A program made the position numbers and the translations under genes. The notes below the pieces were generated by a model. The model was given only the letters and a program-made list of their open reading frames with translations, had not been told where the DNA came from and did not search any database. Of a stretch of 64,000 nt of DNA, positions 19,998 to 29,179 are shown one piece after another. The stretch is from Gammaproteobacteria bacterium. GTDB lineage: Bacteria; Pseudomonadota; Gammaproteobacteria; Pseudomonadales; Moraxellaceae. The stretch covers positions 1 through 64,000 of the forward strand of contig JAGWUI010000002.1 in assembly GCA_028868515.1 (NCBI GenBank), given 5' to 3'. Every line of letters starts with the position of its first letter. The stretch's first letter is position 1.

Positions 19998-20999
19998 ATG
20001 GTGAGTCTAATTCGATCTTTACCGCTAAAAGGTTATTCTGAATTGGTGCTGGAGTTGGGTGGCAATCCAGTGGAGCTATTACAACGATTTCATATTGCTC
20101 AGAATATTCATTTGAAGCAAGATACTTTTTTGCCGTTTCATAGTTTAAACGGGTTGTATGAAACGAGTGCCAAAGAGCTGAATTGCCCTGATTTTGGATT
20201 ACGACTTGCCCGTCGCCAAGGTTTGGAGATTTTAGGTGCGATTGCTGTAGTTGCGCGTAACTCGGATTCTGTAGGTAGTGCTTATCAAGCGATTGCGCAA
20301 TATTTGCATGTTCATAGTCCAGCATTACGCTTGAATTTGGATTTTATTGACGATGGTTCATTGTGGTTGACGCTCGATATACTTGAACCGAATCTGCCTC
20401 AAGTGAGCCAAAACATTGAGAATGGTCTTGGGGTCGGGCTACAAGTTCTTCGTTTTCTTGCAGGGCCTGATGCATCGCCATTGTCAGTTTCTTTTTCTCA
20501 TAAACAGCTCGCAAAAACGCATGTTTATAAAGATTTTTTTCGTTGTAAAGTTTCGTTTGAACAGCCGATTAATGGTCTGCAACTCCCTTCAACACTACTC
20601 ACTCAAAAAATTAAATCGGCAGATCCAGAAGTTAAGCGTATTGCAGAAAAGTATCTTGATCTTGATCGTGCATCGACCGCGAGTTTATTGCATGAAGGAG
20701 TCTCACATCTGATTCGACGACTGTTGCCGACAGGGCATTGCCGAATAGAAGTTGTGGCAGAAGAATTATCTATGCATAAGCGTACACTCCAGCGCCAGTT
20801 AGCAAAGGAGGATGTACAGTTTGAGGATTTGGTTGATCGTGAGCGGCGTGAACTCGCATGGAAATATCTCACCGAGTCAAATTTTCTTCTGACCCAAATC
20901 GCTGGGCTGCTGGGCTATGCTGAGCAAAGCGGATTGAATCGTGCATGTCGCCGATGGTTTGCAGCCACTCCACGCTCAATTCGTGCTCATAAAAAGTAA
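19998..20999 (+). CDS. AraC-family transcription regulator (arabinose-binding-domain type)
   Basis: 333 aa. An N-terminal Arabinose_bd-type sensor domain (about 15-205) is followed by a C-terminal AraC helix-turn-helix (about 235-330: VVAEELSMHKRTLQRQLAKEDVQFEDL and LTQIAGLLGYAEQSGLNRACRRWFAATPRSIR). Members often control catabolic or lipase genes. The divergent shorter AraC gene and the convergent lipase gene (3 bp between stops) are the neighbours; the target cannot be deduced beyond likely autoregulation through the repeats at 19901-19938. Confidence 0.87.
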   Translation: MVSLIRSLPLKGYSELVLELGGNPVELLQRFHIAQNIHLKQDTFLPFHSLNGLYETSAKELNCPDFGLRLARRQGLEILGAIAVVARNSDSVGSAYQAIAQYLHVHSPALRLNLDFIDDGSLWLTLDILEPNLPQVSQNIENGLGVGLQVLRFLAGPDASPLSVSFSHKQLAKTHVYKDFFRCKVSFEQPINGLQLPSTLLTQKIKSADPEVKRIAEKYLDLDRASTASLLHEGVSHLIRRLLPTGHCRIEVVAEELSMHKRTLQRQLAKEDVQFEDLVDRERRELAWKYLTESNFLLTQIAGLLGYAEQSGLNRACRRWFAATPRSIRAHKK

Positions 21000-21002
21000 A
21001 AT

Positions 21003-23042
21003 TTATTTCGTTACTGTCATTTGTGGTGGTTGTTCCGTTGTTTGAGTGGATTTATTAAAGGATGCGCTATCAGAATCTCCTAAATCTTCATGCAAAATTC
21101 GTCGAATTTCTAGAATAGATTCAGGCGTTCCTTGCACACTGTGAGATGAAATAATTATTTTTTCAGAACTTGCTCCATCTAGATGTGCACTACGATAAGG
21201 AACAACGCCATCGTCAGAGTCTAATAGCGGCGTGGAGGCTTTGCGTTTTGCGATGATGGAGTGGTAAGTGACTTTGGGTGAGATAGGCAATGTTGCTGCC
21301 ACTCGGATAAATGGATCTGTGTCTTTAAGGTTATCTATACTATTCGGAATTAAGCGATCTTTTCCTGATGAAAGATTGATGTTGCCCTCTGTCAGAATTT
21401 TAGTCACATCCTCAAAGCGAGTTAATAAACTAATCGGTAACTTGATGGTATTACCAATCCATCGTCCAATGGTATTGTTTGCGATGGGTGTTCCGCGATG
21501 AGGGGCTGCAATAAAAATCACACGACTTACGTTAGGCATGGGGTTAAAGCGTAATATTGGATCAAGTCGAGTTCGAACTTTATCGAGACGATCATCGGTT
21601 AGCTTGGTGTTTGCAAATAGAGCATTCCATATTTGGTCTTGTGAAGTAGAGACTAAAAGTCTCGATAGTACGCCACCCATACTATGACCAATCAGGATCA
21701 TATGGTTGGATGCAGGTGCAGTTCCTGTCGGATCAAAGTGCTTTAATGTTTGTGTCAATGCATCACGAATGGTGGAGAGGTTATAAGCTAGCGGAGCATT
21801 GGTGGGATAATACACTTGCCAAACTTGATAATGCTGCCTTAAAGCAGCATCGCCTAATACTTCATTGGTCACATTGACCCATGCTTCTGGGCTGCTTGCT
21901 AGACCATGCAACATAACAATAATTCGACGTTGAGGATCATAAGGTTGCATGAGGTAGACATGGGGCGCGCTAATTCCTTCTGATAGCCCCAGAACTGTTC
22001 GTAGCGATTGAGTTGCAAATCCTGATCGCGCCAGCCAAAGACCGTAACCCGCAGTAAAGTTCGCAGCAAGAGGAATCTGCTGTCCACGAATATCGATCTT
22101 TGATTGCATGTACGGGTCATATACCGCAAGTTGTAATTGATGTGTTCTTAAGATGTCTTCTAATTTATCGCCATTAAATTTAAATAAAACAGTAATCTCA
22201 GGCGATGACATTTCACTATATGCAACAGATTTGAGTGGTTGCTTGAGTAGTTTTTTAAGAATTAATGTGTTGTCCGCTAATGTGGATTGTGGATATACGG
22301 CGACTAATTCCGCACCGAAACCATCCCGCCGATAGACGCTTCTGAGTCCATTGAATCGTAATGATGCTGCTGGAATAATTTCTTGTGGTGTTTTGCGATT
22401 TTCATCCTGAGGAAATGCGGATAAATCGAGATCAATTGTCCATTGACCTAAATGTGTCGAGTCCGAAGTTTTTAAATTGCTTTCAACATCATTATTTTTG
22501 GATGCAGCTTGTTGGCGTTGAAAAAGTAAAGCAACGGCTTGTTGTACAGCGTAATTATAATAGTCTTTGACTTGTGTTTGGCGGTCTTCAAATGCGCGTT
22601 CATCTGGTGAACGAGTGGTAAAAAATAGATACGCGTAGGCATAGCGTGCAACTTCAAGCCAAGCTTCAATGATTTGTTCTGAGTCAGCTGAATTCCCTTG
22701 TTGAGTCAAGGTCATTGCAGATAGCATCCATGTCTCAGATAAACTTGATAATCGTCGTTCATCGTTGATTCCAGCTGTCTTCTGGAGTGTCGCGATACAT
22801 ATTGTGATTTTGCTTCGGCATTGTTCTGCATCCAAATTAGCGACATTCAAAGTATCTTGTGTTGCTAGACTAAGTTTGCCTGTAGTCAGAACATCCCCGC
22901 GTTGTAAAGCAATATAATCATTCGGTTTCATTGTGCTGACTTTGACCATTGCACAGCCATGAAGTGTTACAAGTAACACGGTGGTTATGATGGTTTTGGC
23001 TAAATGCAGATGATGTATTCTTTGTATAAAATTCCGCATCAT
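21003..23042 (-). CDS. Alpha/beta-hydrolase lipoprotein (esterase/lipase)
   Basis: 679-aa envelope lipase/esterase. The signal peptide has the lipobox LVTLHGC (Cys30). The N-terminal 340 residues are of unknown fold. The hydrolase domain starts near RRIIVMLHGLASSPEAWVN, the oxyanion region. The nucleophile elbow GHSMGG places the catalytic Ser at 454. The later D and H probably lie in LDSDDGVVPY and SSHSVQG. It overlaps the upstream DUF4105 gene by 4 bp (ATGA), so the two form an operon. The substrate is not known; phospholipid or membrane-lipid hydrolysis is possible. Confidence 0.85.
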   Translation of the reverse strand: MMRNFIQRIHHLHLAKTIITTVLLVTLHGCAMVKVSTMKPNDYIALQRGDVLTTGKLSLATQDTLNVANLDAEQCRSKITICIATLQKTAGINDERRLSSLSETWMLSAMTLTQQGNSADSEQIIEAWLEVARYAYAYLFFTTRSPDERAFEDRQTQVKDYYNYAVQQAVALLFQRQQAASKNNDVESNLKTSDSTHLGQWTIDLDLSAFPQDENRKTPQEIIPAASLRFNGLRSVYRRDGFGAELVAVYPQSTLADNTLILKKLLKQPLKSVAYSEMSSPEITVLFKFNGDKLEDILRTHQLQLAVYDPYMQSKIDIRGQQIPLAANFTAGYGLWLARSGFATQSLRTVLGLSEGISAPHVYLMQPYDPQRRIIVMLHGLASSPEAWVNVTNEVLGDAALRQHYQVWQVYYPTNAPLAYNLSTIRDALTQTLKHFDPTGTAPASNHMILIGHSMGGVLSRLLVSTSQDQIWNALFANTKLTDDRLDKVRTRLDPILRFNPMPNVSRVIFIAAPHRGTPIANNTIGRWIGNTIKLPISLLTRFEDVTKILTEGNINLSSGKDRLIPNSIDNLKDTDPFIRVAATLPISPKVTYHSIIAKRKASTPLLDSDDGVVPYRSAHLDGASSEKIIISSHSVQGTPESILEIRRILHEDLGDSDSASFNKSTQTTEQPPQMTVTK

Positions 23043-24076
23043 TTTGTTTTCTCATTGGCTAAATCTATACCCGGTACGCCTTGTCGAATCCGTGCCGAGA
23101 ATTCTGGATCATTGTTGGCGGCGATTGCGCGGCTATTGATATGTCCACGTTCTTGTAGGGTTTTGATACTAAAGTTAGGTGTTAGCAAATGAATATCGTA
23201 TGCATACTCATCCAAATATCCAGAGAGCAGGAGTCGATAATCGAGCGGTAAGGTTGGTGAGATGCGTTTCGCCAGATCGTAGACAATCGTGGTGCAGTTA
23301 CTGGTCAATGTATTATAAAACGTCGGTTGACTGGCTAATTGATTGGCTTCATTGGTGTAATTTAAAAACATCAGTTGCAAATCTTCTTGAGGCACATTTA
23401 AGCGATATAAATAAACTTGTTCACCGCGAATGTTGCTACGAACACGAACGATATCTCGTTCATCGGCAGCGATCATAATCGCTTCAAATTTACGAAAAAA
23501 ACCACCGATCGCGGAGAAACTTTCATGTCGTTCTTTACGAATTTCTAGAGAAAAAACGACATGGCTGCCATCTTTAAATCCAAACGAAACCAGCGTGTGA
23601 GCAATTTGAGGTCCCATCCAATAAGACAAAATTAAGTCAGCCGAGACGAGTTGACTCAAATCGTATTGGCGTGTTTCCCAGCGTGCTTCGTATTTTGTCT
23701 CGCTTTGCCAATTAAAATTGCGTACATGAGTTAGGGTCACTTGATTGCCATTGACATGTGCTTGCATAACTTGGGCGGTGTCGTCAGCCCAATCACGTTG
23801 ATTCGATGGCATGATCGTACTCCACCATCCAAGTAAGCAGAGCAATGTAAAACTAAAAATACATAAGGCTTGCCAAGGTTTGTTTCCGCCCCAGAGTTGC
23901 CAGAGCGTGATGCTACCTAAGCCTAGAAAAATGATGATGATGGCGGTCTTGCAGAGTTCTACACTGGGGAATTGATACCACAATGCAAAGCTGCCCCAGA
24001 TCATAGCGCAAACCAGAATGAGCGAAATGAATATTTGTCCAACTAATACTAAAAATGGATGAATATGAGAACTCAT
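23039..24076 (-). CDS. DUF4105 membrane protein
   Basis: 345 aa. Three hydrophobic segments in the first 100 residues anchor it in the inner membrane (FLVLVGQIFISLILVCAMIW and two more). The rest is a periplasmic DUF4105 domain (about 120-330) with YNTLTSNCTTIVYDLAKRI; the conserved NC-T and an upstream H suggest a papain-like NlpC/P60-related fold. Translationally coupled to the lipase gene behind it. Biological function not established. Confidence 0.8.
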   Translation of the reverse strand: MSSHIHPFLVLVGQIFISLILVCAMIWGSFALWYQFPSVELCKTAIIIIFLGLGSITLWQLWGGNKPWQALCIFSFTLLCLLGWWSTIMPSNQRDWADDTAQVMQAHVNGNQVTLTHVRNFNWQSETKYEARWETRQYDLSQLVSADLILSYWMGPQIAHTLVSFGFKDGSHVVFSLEIRKERHESFSAIGGFFRKFEAIMIAADERDIVRVRSNIRGEQVYLYRLNVPQEDLQLMFLNYTNEANQLASQPTFYNTLTSNCTTIVYDLAKRISPTLPLDYRLLLSGYLDEYAYDIHLLTPNFSIKTLQERGHINSRAIAANNDPEFSARIRQGVPGIDLANEKTK

Positions 24077-24161
24077 GAGGCGCTCTTAATCTTGTAATGT
24101 AATCTGTCCAAACCACTTTATGATTGATTTTATAGCATACTTTAGGTGAAAACTTCAGGGA

Positions 24162-24190
24162 TAAAAAAACCACCCTGATGAGGGTGGTCT
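24162..24190 (-). terminator. Terminator of the isovaleryl-CoA dehydrogenase gene
   Basis: ACCACCCT and AGGGTGGT form a GC-rich 8-bp stem with a 4-nt loop; a run of seven T follows on the minus strand. It lies 45 bp past the dehydrogenase stop and before the DUF4105 gene. Confidence 0.9.
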
Positions 24191-24234
24191 TGAAGCTAAA
24201 ACAATTGTTATTGAAATTTATTCATACAAGTAAA

Positions 24235-25398
24235 TTATTTCGTTTCATTAAACAGTTCACGCCCGATCAAGATACGACGTACTTCAGATGTACCTGCACC
24301 AATCTCACATAACTTTGCATCGCGCCATAAACGACCTGTTGGGGTGTCATTGATATAGCCATTTCCACCTAAGATTTGAATCGCTTGGCCAGCCATCCAA
24401 GTTGCTTTTTCTGCAGCATAGAGAATCACACCTGCGGCATCTTTGCGCGTGGCCTCACCGCGATCAGCGGCTTTTGCAACGGCATAACAATAAGCCGCGC
24501 AGACATTATAACCGACATACATGTCTGCTAATTTGCCTTGAATGAGCTGAAACTCTCCAATCGGTTGATTGAACTGCTGGCGTTCGTGGACATAGGGAAT
24601 CACGATATCGAGAGAAGCCGCCATGATGCCTAGCGGAATTGTCCCGAGTACGATGCGTTCATAATCGAGTCCTGACATGAGCACTTTCACGCCTTTATTG
24701 ACTTGACCTAGAACGTTTTCGACTGGAACTTTACAGTCTTGAAAAATCAATTCAGACGTGTTTGAGCCACGCATGCCTAATTTATCCAGCTTTTGTCCCT
24801 GACTAAAACCTTCAAAGCTTTTTTCAATAATAAAGGCTGTAATACCATGCTGATGCGCGGCTGGATCGGTTTTGGCATAGACGATGAGTACATCTGCATC
24901 TGGGCCATTGGTAATCCACATTTTATTGCCATTCAGGACGTAGTGGTCACCTTTTAATTCGGCACGGAGCTTCATACTGACAACATCGGAACCCGCTGTG
25001 GGTTCAGACATCGCAAGTGCGCCGATATGTTCACCAGTGACGAGCTTAGGCAGATATTTGTTTTTTTGTTCCCAACTACCATTCAGATGGAGTTGATTGA
25101 TACATAGATTGGAATGACAGCCATAAGACAGTCCAATCGCTGCCGAGCCTCGGGAAATTTCCTCAGTGACAACTGCGTGTTCTAAGTAACCAAGACCAAC
25201 ACCACCAAACTCCTCAGAGACGGTGATACCCAGTAATCCCAGATCTCCTAATTTACGCCATATCTCTTTTGGGAAGTGGTCATTTTTGTCGATTTGTTGA
25301 GCGATCGGCGTAATTTCGTTGGCGACAAATTGACGAACCATATCACGCAAAGCAACAGTAGATTCGGGTAAACCATGATTAAAACTAGGTGCGTACAT
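24235..25398 (-). CDS. Isovaleryl-CoA dehydrogenase-like acyl-CoA dehydrogenase
   Basis: 387-aa flavoprotein of the acyl-CoA dehydrogenase family, most like isovaleryl-CoA dehydrogenase of leucine breakdown. The FAD/substrate motif is [12 protein letters not shown] (about 128-139). The catalytic base is at the IVD-specific position, E247 in [10 protein letters not shown], not at the C-terminal position of medium-chain enzymes. The C-terminal [33 protein letters not shown] is intact. Unusually, the usual liuBCD partners (methylcrotonyl-CoA carboxylase and others) are not next to it. Confidence 0.88.
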   Translation of the reverse strand: MYAPSFNHGLPESTVALRDMVRQFVANEITPIAQQIDKNDHFPKEIWRKLGDLGLLGITVSEEFGGVGLGYLEHAVVTEEISRGSAAIGLSYGCHSNLCINQLHLNGSWEQKNKYLPKLVTGEHIGALAMSEPTAGSDVVSMKLRAELKGDHYVLNGNKMWITNGPDADVLIVYAKTDPAAHQHGITAFIIEKSFEGFSQGQKLDKLGMRGSNTSELIFQDCKVPVENVLGQVNKGVKVLMSGLDYERIVLGTIPLGIMAASLDIVIPYVHERQQFNQPIGEFQLIQGKLADMYVGYNVCAAYCYAVAKAADRGEATRKDAAGVILYAAEKATWMAGQAIQILGGNGYINDTPTGRLWRDAKLCEIGAGTSEVRRILIGRELFNETK

Positions 25399-25453
25399 CT
25401 ATTCTTATTCCCTGACAATGAGATTATGTTTGGCTATGTTTGACCATATTTGG

Positions 25454-26782
25454 CTAGGCGAGTCCTTCAATTGGAATTGTATCGGACTGATCCTGAAGGG
25501 AAAGATTGATCCATTTCAGTGCCTTAGTTTTGATTTTTTCAATATCTGCGACTGAGTATTTGACATCCGTGAAGGTAAAGGAAAAGGTCATTTTTCCTCG
25601 AATCGTCATGACGCATACAACGACTTCATCGAGTTTTCCAATCGTAGAAGGGAATATATTTTCAAATTCCAGTGAACCGAATTGACTTGGAAAATCTAAA
25701 TTTCCGAGATTGGTAATTGATAAGTCGTAGTCCATTTTGGTCAGTTGCTTGGCGATAAATCCTGGTGTAACGACTGGCACCAACTCATCCATCAAGGTAC
25801 AACCATCCGTTAATTCACTGAAAATGGATTGATCATCTGACTTTTGAACTAATGTTTTTTTAATTTCACGAGAAATATCCCAGAAATCACGTTCTGGATT
25901 ACAGTTGACATTGAATTTCACCGCATTGATATATAAACCAAATGCTTCACCGACTTTTGCAGTGAGTCGATTTCTAAGGTTTACGGGGTTTTGAATTTTT
26001 CTATTCCAGCCATCCCCATGAAATTCAGCAAATGCACGAAGAAATGCTGTACATAAGGCGGTGTGTACGGTTGCTTTTTCGGATTTACAGCGTGCTGCAA
26101 AAGCCGCAGTTTGTTCCTTACTCCATTCCCATGTCTGAATAAAATATTTTGGGTTAACTTCAGGAGTAGCCATACTGAACGAGGAGAGTTTAACCACGCG
26201 GAAGCTAAGTAGTAATTTCAGTAATTTAGCTTTGAGCTTGGCTAAAAACGTAATTCGCCATTTTCCTGAAAAGTTAGGAATCAGCGCGTTCAGTGGTGGG
26301 TATAACGGCAGTTTTTCAAACTTTAAGTCAGGATGTCCTAAGAGCGTTAAAATATCTCGAAGCACTAAAAAACCAGCTAAACCATCTGCAAATGCATGAT
26401 GACAAACAAGTAGAAGCTCTGAAACACCTTGACCACGAATCCAAACAATACGAATCGGTGGTTGAGTCAACATGTCAAAAGGAACGCCCATTTCAGTGGT
26501 TTGTATTTCGTTCCATGTGCTTGCAGTTTCGCGCTCGACAATTCGAAGTGGAATCACGAGGTCAGGGTTGGAAACAAATTCAGTCGTGCCATCTGGCTTC
26601 GGTACAACATGCATCGATAGTGTGGGATATTTGCCTTTAAGTCGTTCAATGGCATTGACGAGTTCATCGGTTGTGAATTCCCCCGTGATACGAAAGCTTG
26701 CCGTGAAGTTCTGGACAATTACCGTGGAGGCGAGCCAAACGGCGAGTTCAGCCCCCTGCATTTTCTGTTTTAATGAGGTCAT
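25454..26782 (-). CDS. Condensation-domain / PapA-like acyltransferase
   Basis: 442 aa from ATG 26782 (MTSLKQKMQGAEL). A CoA-dependent acyltransferase-superfamily protein: H128-H129-x3-D133-G134 (CHHAFADGLAG) is the catalytic HHxxxDG motif shared by NRPS condensation domains, PapA proteins and wax-ester synthases. The C-terminal half has the NLGNLDFPSQFG and VVVCVMTIRGKMTFSFTF segments typical of this fold. No carrier protein or NRPS gene is nearby, so it is a stand-alone enzyme. A lipid-ester or acyl-amide product is possible, but the substrate is unknown. Confidence 0.75.
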   Translation of the reverse strand: MTSLKQKMQGAELAVWLASTVIVQNFTASFRITGEFTTDELVNAIERLKGKYPTLSMHVVPKPDGTTEFVSNPDLVIPLRIVERETASTWNEIQTTEMGVPFDMLTQPPIRIVWIRGQGVSELLLVCHHAFADGLAGFLVLRDILTLLGHPDLKFEKLPLYPPLNALIPNFSGKWRITFLAKLKAKLLKLLLSFRVVKLSSFSMATPEVNPKYFIQTWEWSKEQTAAFAARCKSEKATVHTALCTAFLRAFAEFHGDGWNRKIQNPVNLRNRLTAKVGEAFGLYINAVKFNVNCNPERDFWDISREIKKTLVQKSDDQSIFSELTDGCTLMDELVPVVTPGFIAKQLTKMDYDLSITNLGNLDFPSQFGSLEFENIFPSTIGKLDEVVVCVMTIRGKMTFSFTFTDVKYSVADIEKIKTKALKWINLSLQDQSDTIPIEGLA

Positions 26783-26812
26783 AAAGTATTCCACATGAAT
26801 TTTTAGATGGCG

Positions 26813-27712
26813 TTATTTTTTTGCCGCGCGGTGAAACGCTTCCCCAGCTTGAATAGGATCATAGGTGAGGGCAAAGACATCTAGCCAAGTTGAATACTGT
26901 GCAATATGTGGCGCATGACACGGATGAAAATCGGGTTGAAAATATTCCAACCATGTTTTTGCCATCGGCGCGAGGATACCTTTGCGGTTGAATCCCCAAT
27001 GTAGACCCCGAGCAAGCAATTTCATGCGTTTTGGAAAGCTAAAACCATCTGCTTTTAAGAATGCATTGGTATTTACAATCAGTTCACGGGTCATATCGGC
27101 TGTGAGAAACAGCATTGCGCCTGCACGTTTTAGGTATGAAACGCGTGCGACATATTGCATAACATCATATGCAACTGATTTGTGTTCCATTTCTTCAATA
27201 GAATGCCAAGCGAGCATGGCGAGTACGCGGACATCCTGAACACCAGCCATCGTTTCGTGATTTCTGAAAAAGCATTCAACAAAGATTGCCGTGAGATGCT
27301 CACATGCCGCAGTAATGGCAAGGTTCATTTCTGGTGATAGCTTGCTTTGATTGAAGGCAAGTTTCTTTTTCAGCGCTTCTTCAACTTGGTTAATGGGCAA
27401 ACCTTGTTGACGTAATAGGTCATTAAACTGGGTGTGCACAATGCCGTGCTGACTTTCTTGGCGTATAAATTGACGTACTTCTTCTTTCAATCGAGGGCTT
27501 TGGATTTTTTCACGGAAATTGCGAACGCTTTGAATGAAGTATTTTTCGCCTTCAGGAAATGTTGCACACACGGCCTCTAACATTCTGGTTTTGACAGGAT
27601 CATTGTCAAACCAGTATTTGGGAATTGTACTATCCAGTTTGAAATCTAGGGATTCGCGGACAGTGATATCGGTTGGGATATTTTCGATATAGTTCGTAAT
27701 ACTTACCGTCAT
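26813..27712 (-). CDS. PF10118-type predicted metal-dependent hydrolase
   Basis: 299 aa. The motifs FPEGEKYFIQSVRNFREKI, FIRQESQHGIVHTQFND and WHSIEEMEHKSVAYDVMQY carry the conserved Glu/His pairs of PF10118, a ferritin-like helical family annotated as predicted metal-dependent hydrolases. No biochemical role is firmly known. It lies 30 bp upstream of the acyltransferase-like gene on the same strand, so both are probably co-expressed from a promoter within 27713-28105. Confidence 0.8.
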   Translation of the reverse strand: MTVSITNYIENIPTDITVRESLDFKLDSTIPKYWFDNDPVKTRMLEAVCATFPEGEKYFIQSVRNFREKIQSPRLKEEVRQFIRQESQHGIVHTQFNDLLRQQGLPINQVEEALKKKLAFNQSKLSPEMNLAITAACEHLTAIFVECFFRNHETMAGVQDVRVLAMLAWHSIEEMEHKSVAYDVMQYVARVSYLKRAGAMLFLTADMTRELIVNTNAFLKADGFSFPKRMKLLARGLHWGFNRKGILAPMAKTWLEYFQPDFHPCHAPHIAQYSTWLDVFALTYDPIQAGEAFHRAAKK

Positions 27713-27780
27713 GATAATCTCATCAAATATAGGTGTGTTGGTTAGTTTTGCTAAAATTGTCGCGTAAAAACTATTACTTA

Positions 27781-27806
27781 AGAATCATCGCATAGAATCA
27801 TCGCGT
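27781..27806. repeat. 13-bp tandem repeat
   Basis: AGAATCATCGCAT (27781-27793) is followed directly by AGAATCATCGCGT (27794-27806), with one mismatch. It lies 69-94 bp upstream of the PF10118 gene start, so it may be an operator of that gene. A related TCGCGTAAA stretch occurs about 25 bp nearer the gene. Confidence 0.6.
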
Positions 27807-27902
27807 AAATAGGCAAGGTGCTTTTGATGTCCAACACAAGTTGTTTTGGATGATCAAAGTAAGATTAGAATTGAATGTGGATTCATTCCGTGAGGTAACG
27901 TC

Positions 27903-27948
27903 CTGCCATCTGTGAGCAGTATCGATTAGATAACTGCTTGGATGGCAG
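27903..27948 (+). promoter_or_regulatory. Two-segment hairpin just before a Shine-Dalgarno sequence
   Basis: CTGCCATC (27903-27910) pairs with GATGGCAG (27941-27948); after an internal loop, AGCAGT (27915-27920) pairs with ACTGCT (27933-27938) around a 12-nt loop. Seven bases after the outer stem comes AGGAGG (27956-27961), then an ATG at 27968. The placement fits an RNA leader that could gate translation, but no function is known. Confidence 0.5.
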
Positions 27949-27967
27949 TGTATGTAGGAGGAATTTT

Positions 27968-28060
27968 ATGTGCAGGTTATCTGTAGACAATAATCGGTTA
28001 ATTACAGACAACTTGGATGAAAGGAGCTATGGCTTATTGATACAGGGATTGAGGATGTGA
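27968..28060 (+). CDS. Hypothetical 30-aa peptide
   Basis: ATG, 30 codons, TGA, preceded by an ideal AGGAGG at 6 bp spacing. The predicted peptide starts MCRLSVDNNR and is polar, without a membrane segment. It is bracketed by the hairpin at 27903-27948 and another at 28053-28081. No family is recognised. It is supported only by the ribosome-binding site and the context, so it may not be a real gene. Confidence 0.35.
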   Translation: MCRLSVDNNRLITDNLDERSYGLLIQGLRM

Positions 28061-28081
28061 TGAATTTTGAATTTCACATCC
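28053..28081. terminator. Perfect hairpin at the end of the short ORF
   Basis: GGATGTGA (28053-28060) and TCACATCC (28074-28081) pair perfectly, and AATT/AATT inside extends the stem. The left arm includes the TGA stop of the 30-codon ORF. It is 24 bp from the amidohydrolase stop on the other strand. No T run follows on either strand, so terminator function is uncertain. Confidence 0.4.
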
Positions 28082-28105
28082 AAAAGTGATTGTTATCGCG
28101 ATATT

Positions 28106-29179
28106 TTACTCATTGATTCGATAAAACCTCAGCGCATTTTCTCGAAAAATTGCTTTCAGTGCCGCATCGCCATAAGGTGCGATCATCTCAATTTTTGCTT
28201 CGATAATGTCAGGCAGCGTTGCTGTGACTTTATCCATTGGGAAGTTTGAAGCAAATATCAAACGCTCATAACCAAAGACATCGACAGCATGTTCAATAAA
28301 CGGAGAGAGTAGATCAATAATAGTATCTACATCAGCTAATTGACGTTGCTTGTGAAAAGAATGTCCAAGAACAGGCATGAGTAGCCCTGAGACTTTGGCA
28401 TGTACATGTTTTTGTTCAGCAAGTGTCGCAATATCGTCTTTCCACTGACTAAAAATTCCTGCGCGCTGGCTTGCTGTTTTTCCAGTTCCACGTCCGACTG
28501 AGCCAAAGACACCAACAGGTGTTGCCAAGTGATCAATGACGATGGCGATTTCAGGAAATTGTTTTGCCAAAAAAGTCACATCAGCCAGTTGGGTCGAGTA
28601 TGCCCAAGCATCAAAACTGAGATTATATTTTGCTAATAATTCAAAACGCTTCAGAAAAATAGGGTTGGTATAGGCATGAGGGTAAATATTCCAAGCGTGT
28701 ACGCCTGAATCTGGATGGTGTGCTGCCATGCAGCGTATACCACGAAATAAAGGCGAGGCAGCGATATGCGCACGGAGGATACTTTCAAATGCAGGATTGA
28801 GTGGGTCTGCTTTGCCAATGATTGCGCCGAGTTTTGGGCTTCGTTGTCCAAAAGGCAATTGGGCAATCCATCGCGTTTCTTCAACAGGGCCTAAACCGCG
28901 CTGATGATGCCAATCCGCCTCAACATGGACGACTGTTTCCACATTAAATGGTGCGCAATCTTGAACATAATCCTGAGGTAAATAAGGTGCTAAGGTGTAG
29001 TCTGTGAGTCCAATCGTATCAATCGTTGCTTGAGGTGCTCCGAGCCGTGCAACGCGATCGAGCACACGCGGAAAACGCCCCAAGAGCTTCACTGCTAATG
29101 CTGCTTGGTGTGGCGTGTGGTAAGGATCCCATTGGTGAATATGTGGATCAACGATTGAGAATGGCAGGTTTGTTGTCAT
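28106..29179 (-). CDS. COG3618-type amidohydrolase (lactonase-like TIM-barrel hydrolase)
   Basis: 357 aa of the amidohydrolase-2 family. The metal-binding HxH is in VDPHIHQWDP (about 10-19). Further ligands are the VVHVEADWH, IVIDHLA and FASNFPMDK segments, the last with the catalytic Asp. Characterised COG3618 relatives are lactonases for sugar lactones, muconolactone-type compounds or pyrones. The gene lies at the downstream end of the acyl-CoA/kinase/SDR cluster on the same strand, which suggests hydrolysis of a lactone feeding that pathway; this is inferred. Confidence 0.78.
   Translation of the reverse strand: MTTNLPFSIVDPHIHQWDPYHTPHQAALAVKLLGRFPRVLDRVARLGAPQATIDTIGLTDYTLAPYLPQDYVQDCAPFNVETVVHVEADWHHQRGLGPVEETRWIAQLPFGQRSPKLGAIIGKADPLNPAFESILRAHIAASPLFRGIRCMAAHHPDSGVHAWNIYPHAYTNPIFLKRFELLAKYNLSFDAWAYSTQLADVTFLAKQFPEIAIVIDHLATPVGVFGSVGRGTGKTASQRAGIFSQWKDDIATLAEQKHVHAKVSGLLMPVLGHSFHKQRQLADVDTIIDLLSPFIEHAVDVFGYERLIFASNFPMDKVTATLPDIIEAKIEMIAPYGDAALKAIFRENALRFYRINE

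Larger units (their letters stand above)
27713..28105. other. 393-bp gene-poor region with repeats, hairpins and a short ORF
   Basis: Between the start of the PF10118 gene and the stop of the amidohydrolase gene. It holds a 13-bp tandem repeat (27781-27806), a two-part hairpin (27903-27948), a 30-codon ORF with a perfect ribosome-binding site (27968-28060), and a second perfect hairpin overlapping the ORF stop (28053-28081). The promoter of the minus-strand PF10118 gene must lie near its left end. No tRNA or known ncRNA is recognised. Confidence 0.7.
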
